NCBI RefSeq assembly: GCF_000283155.1
Contig: NW_004454197.1
Span: forward strand, 13,713,814 to 13,777,813
Origin: Ceratotherium simum simum
Lineage: Eukaryota; Chordata; Mammalia; Perissodactyla; Rhinocerotidae
Reading direction: 5' to 3'
DNA length: 64,000 bases
The position numbers and the translations under genes were made by a program. Positions 50,569 to 62,488 of the stretch are shown piece after piece (positions within the stretch are counted from its first letter, which is position 1; each line of letters starts with the position of its first letter). The notes beneath the pieces were generated by a model that did not search any database, was not told the DNA's origin, and saw only the letters and a program-made list of their open reading frames with translations.

Positions 50569-51138
50569 TGTGGGAGAGGAAGAAATTTTCCTCTGCCCTT
50601 CTAGGGCCTTCTGGATGGTCCAAGAATTAAGTTGACATGAGACAGAATAAAAGGAGAAAATCTAACAAGTTTAATAGCATGTATACATGGGAGAAACCCA
50701 AGAAAACTGAGTAACTCCCCAGAATGGCCTTAATACCATCTTCAGCTAAAGACACTTAAATACCATTTTCAGCTAAAGACAAAGGAGGCTGTTGGGGGTG
50801 GTGGTTTGGGACTTCAAATGGGAGGACGGCGATTTACGTGGAGATGGAAAAGCAAATGTTTGGTAAAACAAGTGTTTTCTATGCCTTGCAAAGACAATGG
50901 GACATGGAGAGGACTTTGATTCAATGGGTCTTGCTGGGTTCCTCCCTGTCTGCCACACCTAGTTCATGTTATGCTATAGTTATCTATGGTGAGAGATCCC
51001 TCCTGGAACAGGCCTTCTATCTTCAATTCTTTTAGGCAGTTAAGGGGAAGGTCAAAGTTTCTTCCTGAGTCTTCTGTTCTTAGAAATAATCAAGTCAAAG
51101 AGACACATTTTGGGGGAATAAATTCTGCTCCCCTACAG
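50569..51138 (-). mobile_element. Probable LTR, 570 bp, TG...CA
   Basis: Begins tgtgggag and ends ctcccctaca, near-perfect short inverted ends typical of LTRs. A 26-bp unit (accatcttcagctaaagac) is duplicated at about 50731-50782. Possible 4-bp flanks gtcc / gccc. The strand is assigned from 'acaagtttaatagc', a reversed polyadenylation-like context, and is tentative. Confidence 0.55.
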
Positions 51139-54030
51139 CCCCTAGACTCTTAGAGAGATTGTTTGTACCACTACTACAGCAAACATAACATGTAATTGTT
51201 AAGTGATGACTTTCCTATGAGCTCTTCAAAGGCTCAGCTGTGCTTTATTCTGTTTTGAGTCACTCTTGCCCAGCACAATGCCTAAATAGAGTGGGTCCTC
51301 AGACAAGTTAGACAAATGGAGAGTGAGTGAGCAGAGAAACTGTAACCACTTCTCTATCATAGAGTGTCAGCATTTTGGAGCATTGTTCATACCATCGGCA
51401 TTGGTTTATGACATGAGCGTACTATCCTGACATGCTAAGGGCTTGTTCTGCAGAAACCAGTCCCAAAAGAGAGCCCAGAAGAGAAGGGTCCTTTGATCAA
51501 AGAAGTTTAGGAGATACAGCATTCCACATGCCCCTCTTGGAGTTCCTTAGTTAGCATATTTGCATCTGAAGGACCTGGAGGACAACTTGCATGGGCAAAA
51601 TGTCACCGCTCTCTCGGCCCGTGGTATGAAATTATGACTATAGGAAGAAGGACGAGTGAAATAATTCCTGAATGTAAACAACAAACTTGTGTTTGTCTCT
51701 TTAGTGTGTATATACAAATTCCGTTAGGTTGGTTAGAGTTCATTCTCCAACAGTTTTTTCAAGATGAGCTCATGAGTTCTATATTCCTTGACTTCTGGCC
51801 TATTTGAAAGTGTCTCTATACATGCATGTTTTGGTTCTGTATAACATTCCTGTGTCATTCTTTTCTTACCTGGAGAGTTTTGCATTGTCTCACTTCTTTT
51901 CTCTTAGCATTGAATGTGGTTATGGAGGAATCTGTTGTGTTGAAAGCATAATTCTTATACAAATAGTGAGCACATCTCATTGTTTCATTTAACTCATTAG
52001 TGGCCAAACCAGCAGGAAGATAAAGGGGCTGGGTTGGATCAAGAATTTGTTCCCCAAGCATGGTCAACTCGGCTTACAACTCTTTGTGTTCTCCAATTAC
52101 CTTTTTTTGAGAGTCTCTCTCTCCTTTCGTTCTTGTTTTGTGGAACCATAATTTTCATGTAGGGTGTATTCTTAGCTACCTGTTGGTTGTTTCCTGTCCT
52201 CTTGTATCTTGGAATGGCTTCCATGGTCATTCCTTTCCCCTCTCTGTAAGGAAGCCCTTCTCTCTGCAGCTAATGCTGAAGGGTGGCATTGGTGAGGAGT
52301 CAGGGCCGATAGCTGGGTCACTGGCAGCTCCGACTTGGCTCTGTCCTCCATAAACATGTTCTCACCAACACTGTCCTCCGTGTATGTCTCTGCTTCTTAA
52401 TTTCAAGTAGTTCGTATTTTTGAATGAATGAATAAATGCAAAAACCTTATTTTCACGATGCATTTTCCTAGTATTTTGGTGAAGCAGGCCACCACAAATG
52501 CTCTTTTGCTTTTAGAGACACTGAATGCCATCATAGGGCCAAGAATAAATAACGTAAGTATTGGCACAGAGGACCCTCAGGAGTTTTCCTTCTTCATGGA
52601 ATGAAAAGAGATGTGTTGAATGTTCATTATGCAGTGCCAACCTGAGTTGTTAAGTAGATAACATTTGACAGATAGTGTGGCGCCTCTGGCCCCGTTCTCT
52701 CCCAGGCCATTTTTCAAGAGAGGCAAGCTGGTAGTGATGAATGCACGGCTACCGTTCTGACTCCTGTTGCTGTTTGTACGCGGCATTTTGGGAAATCTCT
52801 GTTAAGGTAATCCTTCTGAATTTTGGAATTCCTGTTTCGATTAGCAGCTTCTGCCGATGACAGATAAACCAAAGATTACTGGTTAAAAATAAAATAAGTC
52901 ACAGTGTATGTCAACCCCAGGATTCTGCTCTCCATGTGTGTAGTTGCTCAAATATTTTAAAGCCTCCTGCCCTGGGTGTCTCAGCGAGCTGGAGAAGGTG
53001 CCAATGATAAAGGGTGAGCGTGTGATTCAGAGCCCTGCTGCTCATCCTGGAGCCTGACCAGGGACACTCACTCACTGAGAACCATCTGAAACAAGAAACC
53101 AAAGGGACAGAGAACAGAGCAAGTGATAATCCTTGAGTCAAAATAGGGCTCACCAGTGCATGCAGGCCCCTTCACAACATTGCTGATGGGTGTAACACAC
53201 TTCTTACATTTGGCCTGGCTTGTGTTTATTTTGGCTGTGCCCTGGCCCTGTACACAGGGTCCTCTTTCGTGGGCGTGGTTTGTAGGTGTGTTCCTCCTAT
53301 GATGGGAAGTAGGATCATGGGCTGCTCATCCTTTCACAGGCATTAGTAAGAATCTGAGGCTCATTCAGCGTAATGACTTTCCCTGGGCCAGAAACATTTC
53401 GATCCGTCGAGAACACATGCCATCCTTGTGTCCCAGGCTATTGAGAAGGAAGGGTGTGGGCACCAGGCTGGGCAGGACTGGTTGCTGGGATGAGCTTTCA
53501 TTTGTCTCTTTCTGCGTCATATACTAATTTCTTTCTAACTTGTGGTTCCTTCAGACAAGGGGAGGTCAGCCCCAGGCTGGGCTTACAACATGCACATCTC
53601 TCGGAACTGTTGTTCTTGAATTATCCAGGTGAATTTCCTCTTACAAAAAATCCATCCCCCGACCCGAGGGAAAAAAAAAAAAAGACCACAACTTTAAAAA
53701 TTTATTGTTGGGGTGATAATTTTACTACTTACTTCTGCAATAATCTTGGCTAAACATATTTCCAACTTTGCCATATTTGTTTTGTATGGTCAGTACTTAA
53801 TGTATTTTCTGGCAACCAGAAACCTTAGTTAAATGAGTGAATAAATAAGTGTTATAAGGATGCTCAGCAGAGTGAGTTCATCCTAACTCGAAATAGTCTC
53901 TGAACGCCTATTCATTGTGTGACCTGTCAGGCAGTGCCAGCCACTTCAGGGCAGGGGTCTGTGCGTCCTGCAGAGCAAGGGCACAGCACAGTGCAGATAG
54001 CCCTGCCTGTCACCTCGTCTGAGGCTCACC
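51139..54030. other. Intergenic, unassigned; short L2 3'-end trace
   Basis: An L2-like end lies at 51215-51315. An A-run is at 53670-53683. A block at 51740-51960 looks like an old repeat I cannot name. No exon was seen. Confidence 0.4.
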
Positions 54031-54032
54031 GT

Positions 54033-54300
54033 AAGGAGAGAGGGAGAGGGAGAGAAGGGGAGGGAGAGAAGGGGAGGGAGAGAAGGGGAGGGAGAGNNNN
54101 NNNNNNNNNNNNNNNNNNNNNNNNNNNNNNNNNNNNNNNNNNNNNNNNNNNNNNNNNNNNNNNNNNNNNNNNNNNNNNNNNNNNNNNNNNNNNNNNGAGA
54201 AGGGGAGGGAGAGAAGGGGAGGGAGAGAAGGGGAGGGAGAGTAAGGAGAGAGGGAGAGGGAGAGAAGGGGAGGGAGAGAAGGGGAGGGAGAAGGGGGGAG
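54033..54300. repeat. GA-rich minisatellite (14-bp unit) with assembly gap
   Basis: Unit gagaaggggaggga is repeated on both sides of 100 Ns (54097-54196). A round number of Ns usually means a gap of unknown size, so the array length is not known. Frames through it are artefacts. Confidence 0.95.
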
Positions 54301-56160
54301 AGCAAGAGGTGTTTATTGGTCCTTCTCTGGAGGCGAGGACACCAAGTCCTATGTCATTACAGGCAGAGCCGCCGCTGTGGTTCTCTGTCCCTCCACCTGG
54401 TGGTGGGTCTCAGGGTTCCCCCTGGACAGGGGCGAGAGAGGCTGAGGGCTGTGTGTGTGTCGTGTGTATGGGAGTCAACATTCTCTTGCTGGAGTCATTT
54501 TCTGCTTGGATGTGGAGCTGAAAATGAGCCTCTCATTGGGCACACAGCTATCCTGGCACCTCCTGTGTGCATCTGCTGTTTACCTGCCAGCAGCACTTGA
54601 CCCACAGAGCCCACTGAGTCCAACACCTGGCCTTTTGCTCTGGTGGCTTCTATGGCCCTGACACAGGCAGTGGGCCTGGAAGCCCCATGTTCTCAGCCCT
54701 GTCCCCAGTCAAGACTGGCCCAGATACAGGCAGCCTCAGAGGAGAGGGGAATCTGCAGGTGAGCTTTGAGGGGGCGGAATATGCACTATCAAAGAGGATG
54801 TGGGAGGCCATCGGATCAGGCCTTGCCTAGATGATTTATAACCACGTCCCAATGGTTTTCTGCCACTAAGCCCTGTCCCATCTCCATCGTCCCCTACTGC
54901 ATCCCACCTACATGCAACAGTCATTGTGCATGTCCTTCCTGGACAGCCTCTCTCTAAAGGACACCTCCAGTAAGGTCACTCTGCTCAAAAGCCTGGCATG
55001 GCTCCCCACTACGGAACTGGTAAGTTCAAACCGCCTGGGTTGGCTGACTGTGAAGTCTTTTCCACTGGCACAGCCTTCTGCCTCCTGGGGAAGAAAACCA
55101 TTGGAGAGCGGCCCTCACACCTAGGTCTGGAAGGGGGGAGCTGGCAAACAGTCTCCTTTGAGGTCAGGGGGTCGGCCTCAGACAGACAGGCCCTGCTCAC
55201 TGTGGGCACACGCATTGAACAGGGGTGAGGCTGAAGGGGTCCGAGGCCAGGAACAGCTGCCCACAGGGCTTCCAGCTAGGGAGGCCATTGCTAAGGCCAA
55301 AGAATCTCTAGGAACCAAGGCCATGCTCTGAGACATCCTAATGGGTCCTTAACCTCTCACGGCAACTGGAACAGCAGGCCGATAGCTCAAAGGGCCTGGT
55401 GACAGCTCCAGCATATGGGGAGCCGTGAACCCACAGGGCAGCACCTCAACCTACGGGGTCCTGATGGAGATGGTACCTTTGTGCAGGCTGCAGCAGCCCC
55501 GGCAGGCCTCCCCGACAGGCCCTCTCGTGGAGCCGAGCATGCTGCTGGCACTCAGCAGATCATAAATCACCGGCCCACAGTGCTTTCAGCTGCGACAACT
55601 CCACAGCTGGCGGAATTTTCCTTTTTCCCCTCAAACTTAACACATCATAAAACACAGCCATTTAGGGAACGAGAACAACCAGGAGGTGTTTTCGCCTCCG
55701 AGGCTCTGTTCTGGGAAAACTTGGAAGGTGACGTTTGGAGTCTGATACGTCCCCCGGCCCGGTCAGCCTCTCCAGCAAGCACCAAGAATGGCCATTTCCG
55801 TGTGTCCTCAGGCTCCTTCTGGACTGGCGGGCCCGCTGCTGTGGCCCAGTGCTAGCCAGACCTAGACAGACCTAGGGCAGAAAAAGGCCATAGTGCCCTC
55901 TCCAGAGCCACCTTGCATTTGTGACATGTGGGCTCACTGTAGGCAAGTGCAAGTTTGTCCTGGAATTCAGTACTGAATCTTCTCGTCCCTCTCTGAGTTT
56001 GTCAGCACCTGTGCCTGGCCAAGGTATGTGTAATGCACTTCCTGACCATGATCCATCCCACAGTTGTCCAATAGCTGCTTTCTAGCCTTAGTGAGCAGAA
56101 CACCTACTAGGAACTCCTTCCCAAGGCAGAACCTTCAGGTTCAGGGCAGCAAGTGGTCTC
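54300..56160. other. GC-rich intergenic, unassigned
   Basis: Several open frames of 60-146 codons arise from base composition and show no domain. An L2-like trace is at 54950-55015 ('aaagcctggcatggctccccac'). Confidence 0.4.
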
Positions 56161-56164
56161 TGAA

Positions 56165-56480
56165 ATGGCCGCCATCAATTCCTCCCCTCCCTGTAAACAG
56201 CTCTACTGTGAGAGTACCATTGATTCCCAGCACCTTGACTTGGGGCTGGATCTGTGACTTGCCCGGACCAATAAAATATTGACAAAGTGACAATTTTAAG
56301 CTAGTCTTGGGTCTGGACCTTAAGAAGACCGACAGCTTCTGCTGCTTCTGGGGAAGCCAGCACCATGCTGTAAAGAAGCTTGGGGTAGACTAATTAATAC
56401 TGAAAGGCCACGTGAAGAGAGGGTCCACGTGAAGAGAGGGGCCACATGGATGAGCGCCCAGCTGTGAAACATTGATAATA
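56165..56480 (+). mobile_element. MLT1-like (J/K type) MaLR LTR fragment
   Basis: 'tgacttgcccggaccaataaaat', 'gcttctgctgcttctgg' and the doubled 'ccacgtgaagagaggg' fit an old MaLR LTR. Support is moderate. Confidence 0.45.
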
Positions 56481-56960
56481 TCTACTCAAGGAAGTTGCCA
56501 TCAGGACTGGATGAGCTCGAATGGGTAGAGTGCTCAGTGTGGAGCTAGGCACCTAGCAGCCACCGGACAAGTGTTCACTCCCTTTCTTCTCCCTAAGTCC
56601 CTTGCCCATCTGATTCTAGAGAAGCCATCTTTGATTCTGCAGCTCAAGGGCCAAGAGGATTAACTTGGATCAGTAACGCTTTGCTGCTGCAGGCTGTGTG
56701 TGCCTAGCCTCATTCCCAGTGTGTTGATGGAGAACACAGTGTTGGTTCAGACAGAAGTGCAGACACACCACTCCAATCCAGGCTGACTTGTAGGCACACA
56801 TCACATTGTGACCATGGCCTTCTGACCCTTCACAAAAGCCCTTGCTTGGATCTCCAAGTGGGCAGTGTGTCCATTTTACAAATGTGAAGATGATGACCTG
56901 GAATACTTAAGACTTGCCTGAGGCAGCCGAGTGAAATCCAAACTGGGGTCAGAGTGTGCA
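56480..56960. mobile_element. MIR-like pieces
   Basis: 56480-56600 (sense MIR-like end) and 56830-56960 (reverse, 'gtccattttacaaatgtgaagatgatgacctgg'). Confidence 0.45.
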
Positions 56961-56979
56961 TGTTTCCAGCCTGTTGAAA

Positions 56980-58085
56980 GAAATTTCACCAGACATTAGT
57001 TAAAAATAGCAAGACAGATTTTATCTGAGCTACTACATTTGGGAAGAGAGAACTGAGCTCCCTTCCAAATAGAGCAAAGACACCTGGGGATTTACATCCA
57101 AAGGGCAGAGTGAGGTGTTAGTGGACGGGAAATTACTGAGAGGAACTTGATTAGATCTCAAGGGTGGGGGCGGGGGGGGGTCTCAATAAACTGAGCTCAG
57201 CCAGCCAAAGATGAGACTTAGTCAAGAAGAGGGCTCAGAGGAGCCTGACGGAAGTTTGGTCAAGCAGGGAGTCTTTGCCAAGCCACAGCTTCTATTTCTT
57301 ATCAGATCAAGATTCTCCAATACAGGCATTATAAATTTCACTGTCATTCATTTATTCATTTACTCTTTTTTCCCCTTTCTTTCTTTCATTTAGTAAATAT
57401 TATTGAACATTTCCTAAGTGTCAGGGGCACCTAAAAAGCAGAAGTAGATATGGGGCCTGTTCACAGAGTGCTTTCAGATTGGTCAGGAAGATTAAAATAT
57501 ATATATATTAAAATCTCATAAGGACTCTTTGAAGAGATGAGAGGTATGAAAGGAAGAGGGTGCCGGGAGAACATCAGGCAGAGGAACTGGACCTGTTCTC
57601 AGGGCTCAGGGCAAGTGCCACGAGAGCAGTGGTTTGAGCTGACATCTGCAGGATGAGGGACTTCCTTTGCTGAGGGTGAGCTGGGTGTGCCCAAGGGAAG
57701 AGCCAGGGCAGACTGCAGCGGGCCCTGCGCAGGGGAGCAGCCTCTACCCCAGGAGCTGAAGGAGACCAGCAGGCTGCACGAGTGAGGGTGGAGGCAAGAG
57801 CTGCAGGCCAGCAGGGCTGGGGCTCATGGGCTCTCGTGAGAACTTGACACCAAGATGAGAGTTCCTCTTGGAAAATAGGGGCAGGGACATGTGCTTGGAG
57901 CGAGGGGAGTGTGGGCAACGGGAGGCTTTAGGAGAAGGGAAGTTAGAAATAGTCAGTTTGGAGGGCAGGAGTGCAACTTGACAAGAAAAACATGGTAGGT
58001 TTGAAACATGCCACATTTGAGATGTTGGAAAAAATGGGTCCATAGTGGCATCCATGTGCCCTGTTGTGTCCACTTTGTCTCACTC
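56980..58085. other. Intergenic; possible LTR, G-run and L2-like text
   Basis: 57162-57180 is a G-rich run (gggtgggggcggggggggg) able to form a quadruplex. 57390-57620 resembles sense L2. No exon was recognised. Confidence 0.4.
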
Positions 58086-58094
58086 TCTCCGTTT

Positions 58095-58184
58095 CATATA
58101 TATGTAACCTAATATATATGCATTTCAAACCTCATATATAAATGATTATATATTTTTATATATATATACACACACACACACGCA
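58095..58184. repeat. (TA)n / (CA)n microsatellite
   Basis: TA-rich text followed by acacacacacacgcacac, adjoining the inverted-repeat element. Confidence 0.85.
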
Positions 58185-58186
58185 CA

Positions 58187-58396
58187 CAGTCATACACTGC
58201 ATAACGATGTTTCGGTCAACAATGGACTGCATATACGACGGTGGTCCTGTGAGATTAGTACCATAGAGCCTAGGTGTGTAGTAGACTATACCATCTAGGT
58301 TTGTATACATACACTCTATGATGTTCACACAACGACAAAATTGCCTAAAAACACATTTCTCAGAACGTATCCCCATCGTTAAGTGACACATGACTG
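58187..58396. mobile_element. Short inverted-repeat DNA transposon (210 bp)
   Basis: The left end is cagtcatacactgcataac; the right end, reversed, is cagtcatgtgtcacttaac. Both continue gatg. The interior 'taccatagagcctaggtgtgtagtag' is typical of a common mammalian non-autonomous DNA element. It carries no coding sequence. Confidence 0.75.
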
Positions 58397-58429
58397 TATA
58401 TGATTTTCAGTTGAAGCAAGTTGTGCGAG

Positions 58430-59480
58430 AAAAGGAGCAGAGGTGAGAAACCGTGCGGTGAGTTCAGGAGACTGCAAGCTGATTAGCTTGGCTGGAGCCA
58501 AGGGTGAGGGGGAAGGGCTGGCTTAGCTTGTGTCCCTGGGGGTAAGCAAAGAGAAGGAGCAGATGGGACATATTAGCTTCTCTGGACAAAGGTCACCTTA
58601 ATTGAAGCCCTGGGATGATTGCATGCCAGTGAAATAGGCGATGGTCCAGCTGATGTGACTTGCAGGATGCTGAGGACTGCCTGCTTATGCACGACCCCAC
58701 AGCCTCCCGAGAGCATTTCTCGGAGACCAAAGCGGTGTTTTTCAAAACCACCAATCCCATGAGTCTGAGAAAAAAGGCCAAGTAGTTGCAAAAAAAAAAA
58801 AAAATGCTCCAAACTCCCTTTTCCTCCCCTTGGCGGGATTGCCTTTATTAAAGGCTCGTCAGTATCTAAAGTGATAAGACACGTTGCAGTTCAGAAAAAC
58901 TGTAACTTTGTTTAACCCAGAGTCAAACTTGTTTGTTGTGCATAATGCGTATAACCACCCCAGGAAGCCTTTGTTCCTTGTAATATATTATGGGAAACAC
59001 TAGCTAAGATACTCATGGTACCTAGAGGCTTTTATTCTCATTTAAATATGTCACCAGGGAGTAACACATTGGCACATTAACACAGAGACAGTACTCTGGA
59101 GGAAGGCAACATCATTCAATCTAAGAGCATCTGTGTTCGCCAGAGTGGCTGCCCCCACCCCCTAGAGGAACCAGATAGGAAGATCACACACTGACAGGAG
59201 AGATGGATGCGGCTGTGGGCAGGCTGAGGAAGTGCTGGGAGGGACTGTAAACTGCTGCCAGGGCCGTGGGCTGGGAGAGGGTGCCTGAGATGAGTTTCCA
59301 GGAAACAGCATTTGAAGGGGGCCTTGAAAGAAAGCTGGGTCTTTGATAGGTGGAGTTGGGGGAGGAAGTATTCCAGGGAAGGAGGAGACGGGAGTAAATG
59401 CAGTAAGAGGCAGAAGGGGTGCAGGGGAACCTGGGGTTGAGGCACAGACTTGGAACAGAGGCATTAGGTGTGAAAGTCAG
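58430..59480 (+). mobile_element. L2-like relic, sense
   Basis: 'gtttccaggaaacagcatttgaagggggccttgaaagaaagctggg' and 'ggaagtattccaggg' are L2-like. A-run at 58790-58804. Overlapping frames are not genes. Confidence 0.5.
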
Positions 59481-59699
59481 CATAAGCGGCAGGGGTCAGG
59501 GTGGCAGTGTGCAAAGCAGTGGTTCTCATGTTACCTTTTCTTACACACCTGAGGGATATGGCACACGCATCAGCAACTCCGGTTCATTAAGGCAGTCATT
59601 CTTACGTGGGGAGGTAAGAGAAAGGTAGGAAAGGAGCATGTATGTTTTGGAAAAGTCTGTTCAGTGACTCGGAAAGACCACTGTGTTAACCATGTCTTT

Positions 59700-60180
59700 T
59701 ATTTTCTGTTTTCTGAGTCTTTGTCATCTGGGGACCTTGCTGCCCACCCCAGGAGTAGCCAATTCCTGAAGATAGTAAACGACTCAGCCAAGAGTGTGCT
59801 TTTCAAATGCAAACCAACCAATCCAGAGTCCACACCCCCAACCACCTCCTGCATTGGCTTTCTTTGGGCCACTGTCCCCCCACACTAATCACCCCAGGGC
59901 CAGGTACCAGACAACTCGAGACACCCCTGTGCCCCAGAGCCTGAAAATATCAAACTAGCCAATCCTAAGCCTGCGCATCCTGCCTTGCCCAATCTTTCCC
60001 ATGGAAACCACAGTAAAGGCTCCTGCCCATGTTTCTCCCTCTCTGTCTGCCTCTTGACTAAGCCTGGTGCTTCCCCATGTGGCCCTGCATGGCAGGCTGT
60101 GCCTCCTGTTTCTAGGGATCTGTGAGTATAGCAAACTGCTTCCTTCATGACAGTCATTTCTCAGGTGTCCTTACAACAGC
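59700..60180 (+). mobile_element. Probable class I ERV-type LTR
   Basis: Repeated CCAAT-type sites (aaccaaccaatccaga, actagccaatcctaag, ttgcccaatc) and 'cacagtaaaggctcctgcc' give LTR-like order, ending near 'tccttacaaca'. Borders were not fixed and no internal genes adjoin it. Confidence 0.5.
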
Positions 60181-60199
60181 CCCTATAGGTCAGGTGACC

Positions 60200-60736
60200 A
60201 GGACAGTCCTGCCTGACACCTGTTGCCCTACATAATTATTAATGCTACTTCTTCCACTCACAAAAGTGTTCCAGTTTGGATGAAAAGTTATATAGGGCTG
60301 TGCCTCCCTGTTGAGAATCACAGATTAAATATAGCGAGAGAGGTGGGTCAAGGGCAGAATTCCAGAGATTCCCAGGAAGGAAATGAGGATTGATGTGAGG
60401 TGGGAGGAGAGCCTGCACTTATCACATCAGAAGCTGAGACATGGGAAGTCACAAGCGTAACAGATTGTGGGGAAGGCAAAGAGAATGAAAACTACGAAGG
60501 AGCTGCTGCACCTGGCCTTGAGTGGGTGTGGAGGCTGGGACACAATGCCTGTGAGCCAAGGGTGAGGGGAAGGCAGGGTGGAGAGTGGTGACTGCATGGT
60601 TCACTGTTCAGCTTTGTCATCATGAAGGGGAGCAGGGCAGGAGATGGGGCGAGAATCTGAAAGGCAAAAAGGCTGAGGAAATGTTTTATTTTAAGTGGAT
60701 AAACTCAATTTTCATGAGTTTTGTTGAGGAAGACAT
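60200..60736 (+). mobile_element. L2-like relic, target of the L1 insertion
   Basis: AG-rich text ('gaggaaatgttttattttaagtgg') is L2-like and is interrupted by the L1 below. Confidence 0.4.
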
Positions 60737-60750
60737 GTTACAAGACAGAA

Positions 60751-62474
60751 CACACAATGGGTGAAAGAATAATCTCTTCAACAAATGGTGTTGGGAAAAC
60801 TGGATGTCCACATGCAGAAGAATGAAATCGGACCCCTACCTCACACCGCACACAAAAATCAACTCAAAATGCATTAAAGACTTGAATGTAAGACCTGAAA
60901 CTGTAAAACTCCTCAAACAAAACATGGGGGGAAGACTTCTTAACACTTGGTCTTGGCAATGACTTCTTGAATTTGATATCAAAAGTATAGGCAATAAAAC
61001 CAAAAATAGACAAGTGGGACTATATCAAACTAAAAAGGAGAGGAAGCAGCAAACCATCAGCAGAGTGAAAAGGCATCCTATGGAATGGGAGAAAGTATTT
61101 GCAAACCATTTATCTGATAAGGGGTTAATATCCAAAATACATGTGAATTTCCTACATCTCAATAGCAAAAAACCCAAATAACCCAATTAGAAAATGGGCA
61201 AAGGACTTGGCCATTTTTTCCAAAGAAGATATACACATGGCCACCAGGTATATGAAAAGGTGCGTGATGTCACTAGTCATCAGGTAAATGAAGATCAAAA
61301 CCACAATGAGATATCACCTCATACCTGTCAGGATAGCTATCATCAATAAACAAAGGATAACAAGTGTTGGCAAGGACGTGGAGAAATTGGAACCCTTACA
61401 CATTGTTGGTGGGAATGTAGAATGGAGCAGTCACTATGGAAAAAAGTATGGATGTTCCTCAAAAAATTAAAAATAGACCTACCATATGATTTAGTAATCC
61501 CACTTCTGGACATATATCCAAAAGGATTGAAATCAAGATCTCAAAGAGATATCTTACCCCCATATTCACTACAGCGTTATTCACAACAGCCAAGATATGG
61601 AAACAATCCAAATGTCCATCAACAGATGAATGGATAAAGAAATGTGGTATATATATACAATGGAATATTATTCAACCTTAAAAACGAAGGAAATCCTGCC
61701 ATTTGCAACAACATGGATGAAACTAGAGGATGTTATGCTAAGTGAAATAAGCCAGTCACAGAAGGACAGATACTGCAGTATCTCACTTATACGAGCTATC
61801 TAAAATAGTCAGCCTCGGGGCTGGCCCGGTGGTGCAAGCGGTTAAGTGCACGTGCTCTGCTGTGGCGGCCTGGGGTTCGCCAGTTTGGATCCCGGGCGTG
61901 CACTGACGCACTGCTTGGCAGGCCATGCTGTGGCAGCGTCCCATATAAAGTGGAGGAAGATGGGCACAGATGTTAGCCCAGGGCCAGTCTTCCTCAGCAA
62001 AAAAAAAGAAGGATTGGCAGATGTTAGCGCAGGGCTGATCTTCCTCACATACACACACAAATAAAATAAAATAAAATAAAATAGTCAACCTTATAAAAGC
62101 AGAGAATAGAATGGTTTTTGCCAGGGGCTGGAGAGGGGGAAATGGAGAGATGTTTTTCAATGGATATAGTGTCTGTTATGCAAGATGAATAAGTTCTAGA
62201 GATCTGTTATATAACATAGTACCTGTAGTTAACAATATGGTATTGTCCTTTTTAAAATATATTAAGAGGATAGATCTCATGTTAAGTGTTATTACAAAAA
62301 AAAGAACACAAGGAAATTTTCTTGGAAGTGATGTGTCTTTTTAGTGCCTTGGTTGTGGTGATGGTATCACAGGTGTATGCATATGTCCAAACTCATCAAG
62401 ATGTATAAATTAAATGTGTGCCAGTCTTTGTATACCAATTATACTTCAATAAAGCTGAAAAATATATCAAAAAA
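60751..62474 (+). mobile_element. L1, sense, 5'-truncated, with ERE inside
   Basis: Runs from 'ctcttcaacaaatggtgttgggaaaactgg' (ORF2) to the 3' UTR 'attatacttcaataaagctgaaaaatatatc'. The duplication gttacaagacagaa / gttataagacagaa flanks it at 60737-60750 and 62475-62488. The ORF2 tail (KSRSQRDILPPYSLQRYSQQ) is open only in pieces. Confidence 0.93.
61816..62077 (+). mobile_element. ERE SINE, sense, best-preserved copy
   Basis: The head 'cggggctggcccggtggtgcaagcggttaagtgc' includes an A-box-like region, and 'gtttggatcccgggc' is the B-box-like region. It ends in an (AAAAT)n tail. The duplication aaaatagtcagcct / aaaatagtcaacct flanks it at 61802-61815 and 62078-62091. Confidence 0.95.
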
Positions 62475-62488
62475 GTTATAAGACAGAA

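Noticed and set aside
54033..54300. Regularly spaced repeats as a possible CRISPR-like array
   Set aside because: The repeats are contiguous with no unique spacers and the genome is mammalian; it is a minisatellite.
53919..54521. A 200-codon frame rich in Arg, Glu and Gly
   Set aside because: It crosses a GA minisatellite and 100 Ns and has no coding character.
55415..55855. A 146-codon plus-strand frame in GC-rich DNA
   Set aside because: No recognisable domain, no splice or promoter context; expected by chance at this base composition.
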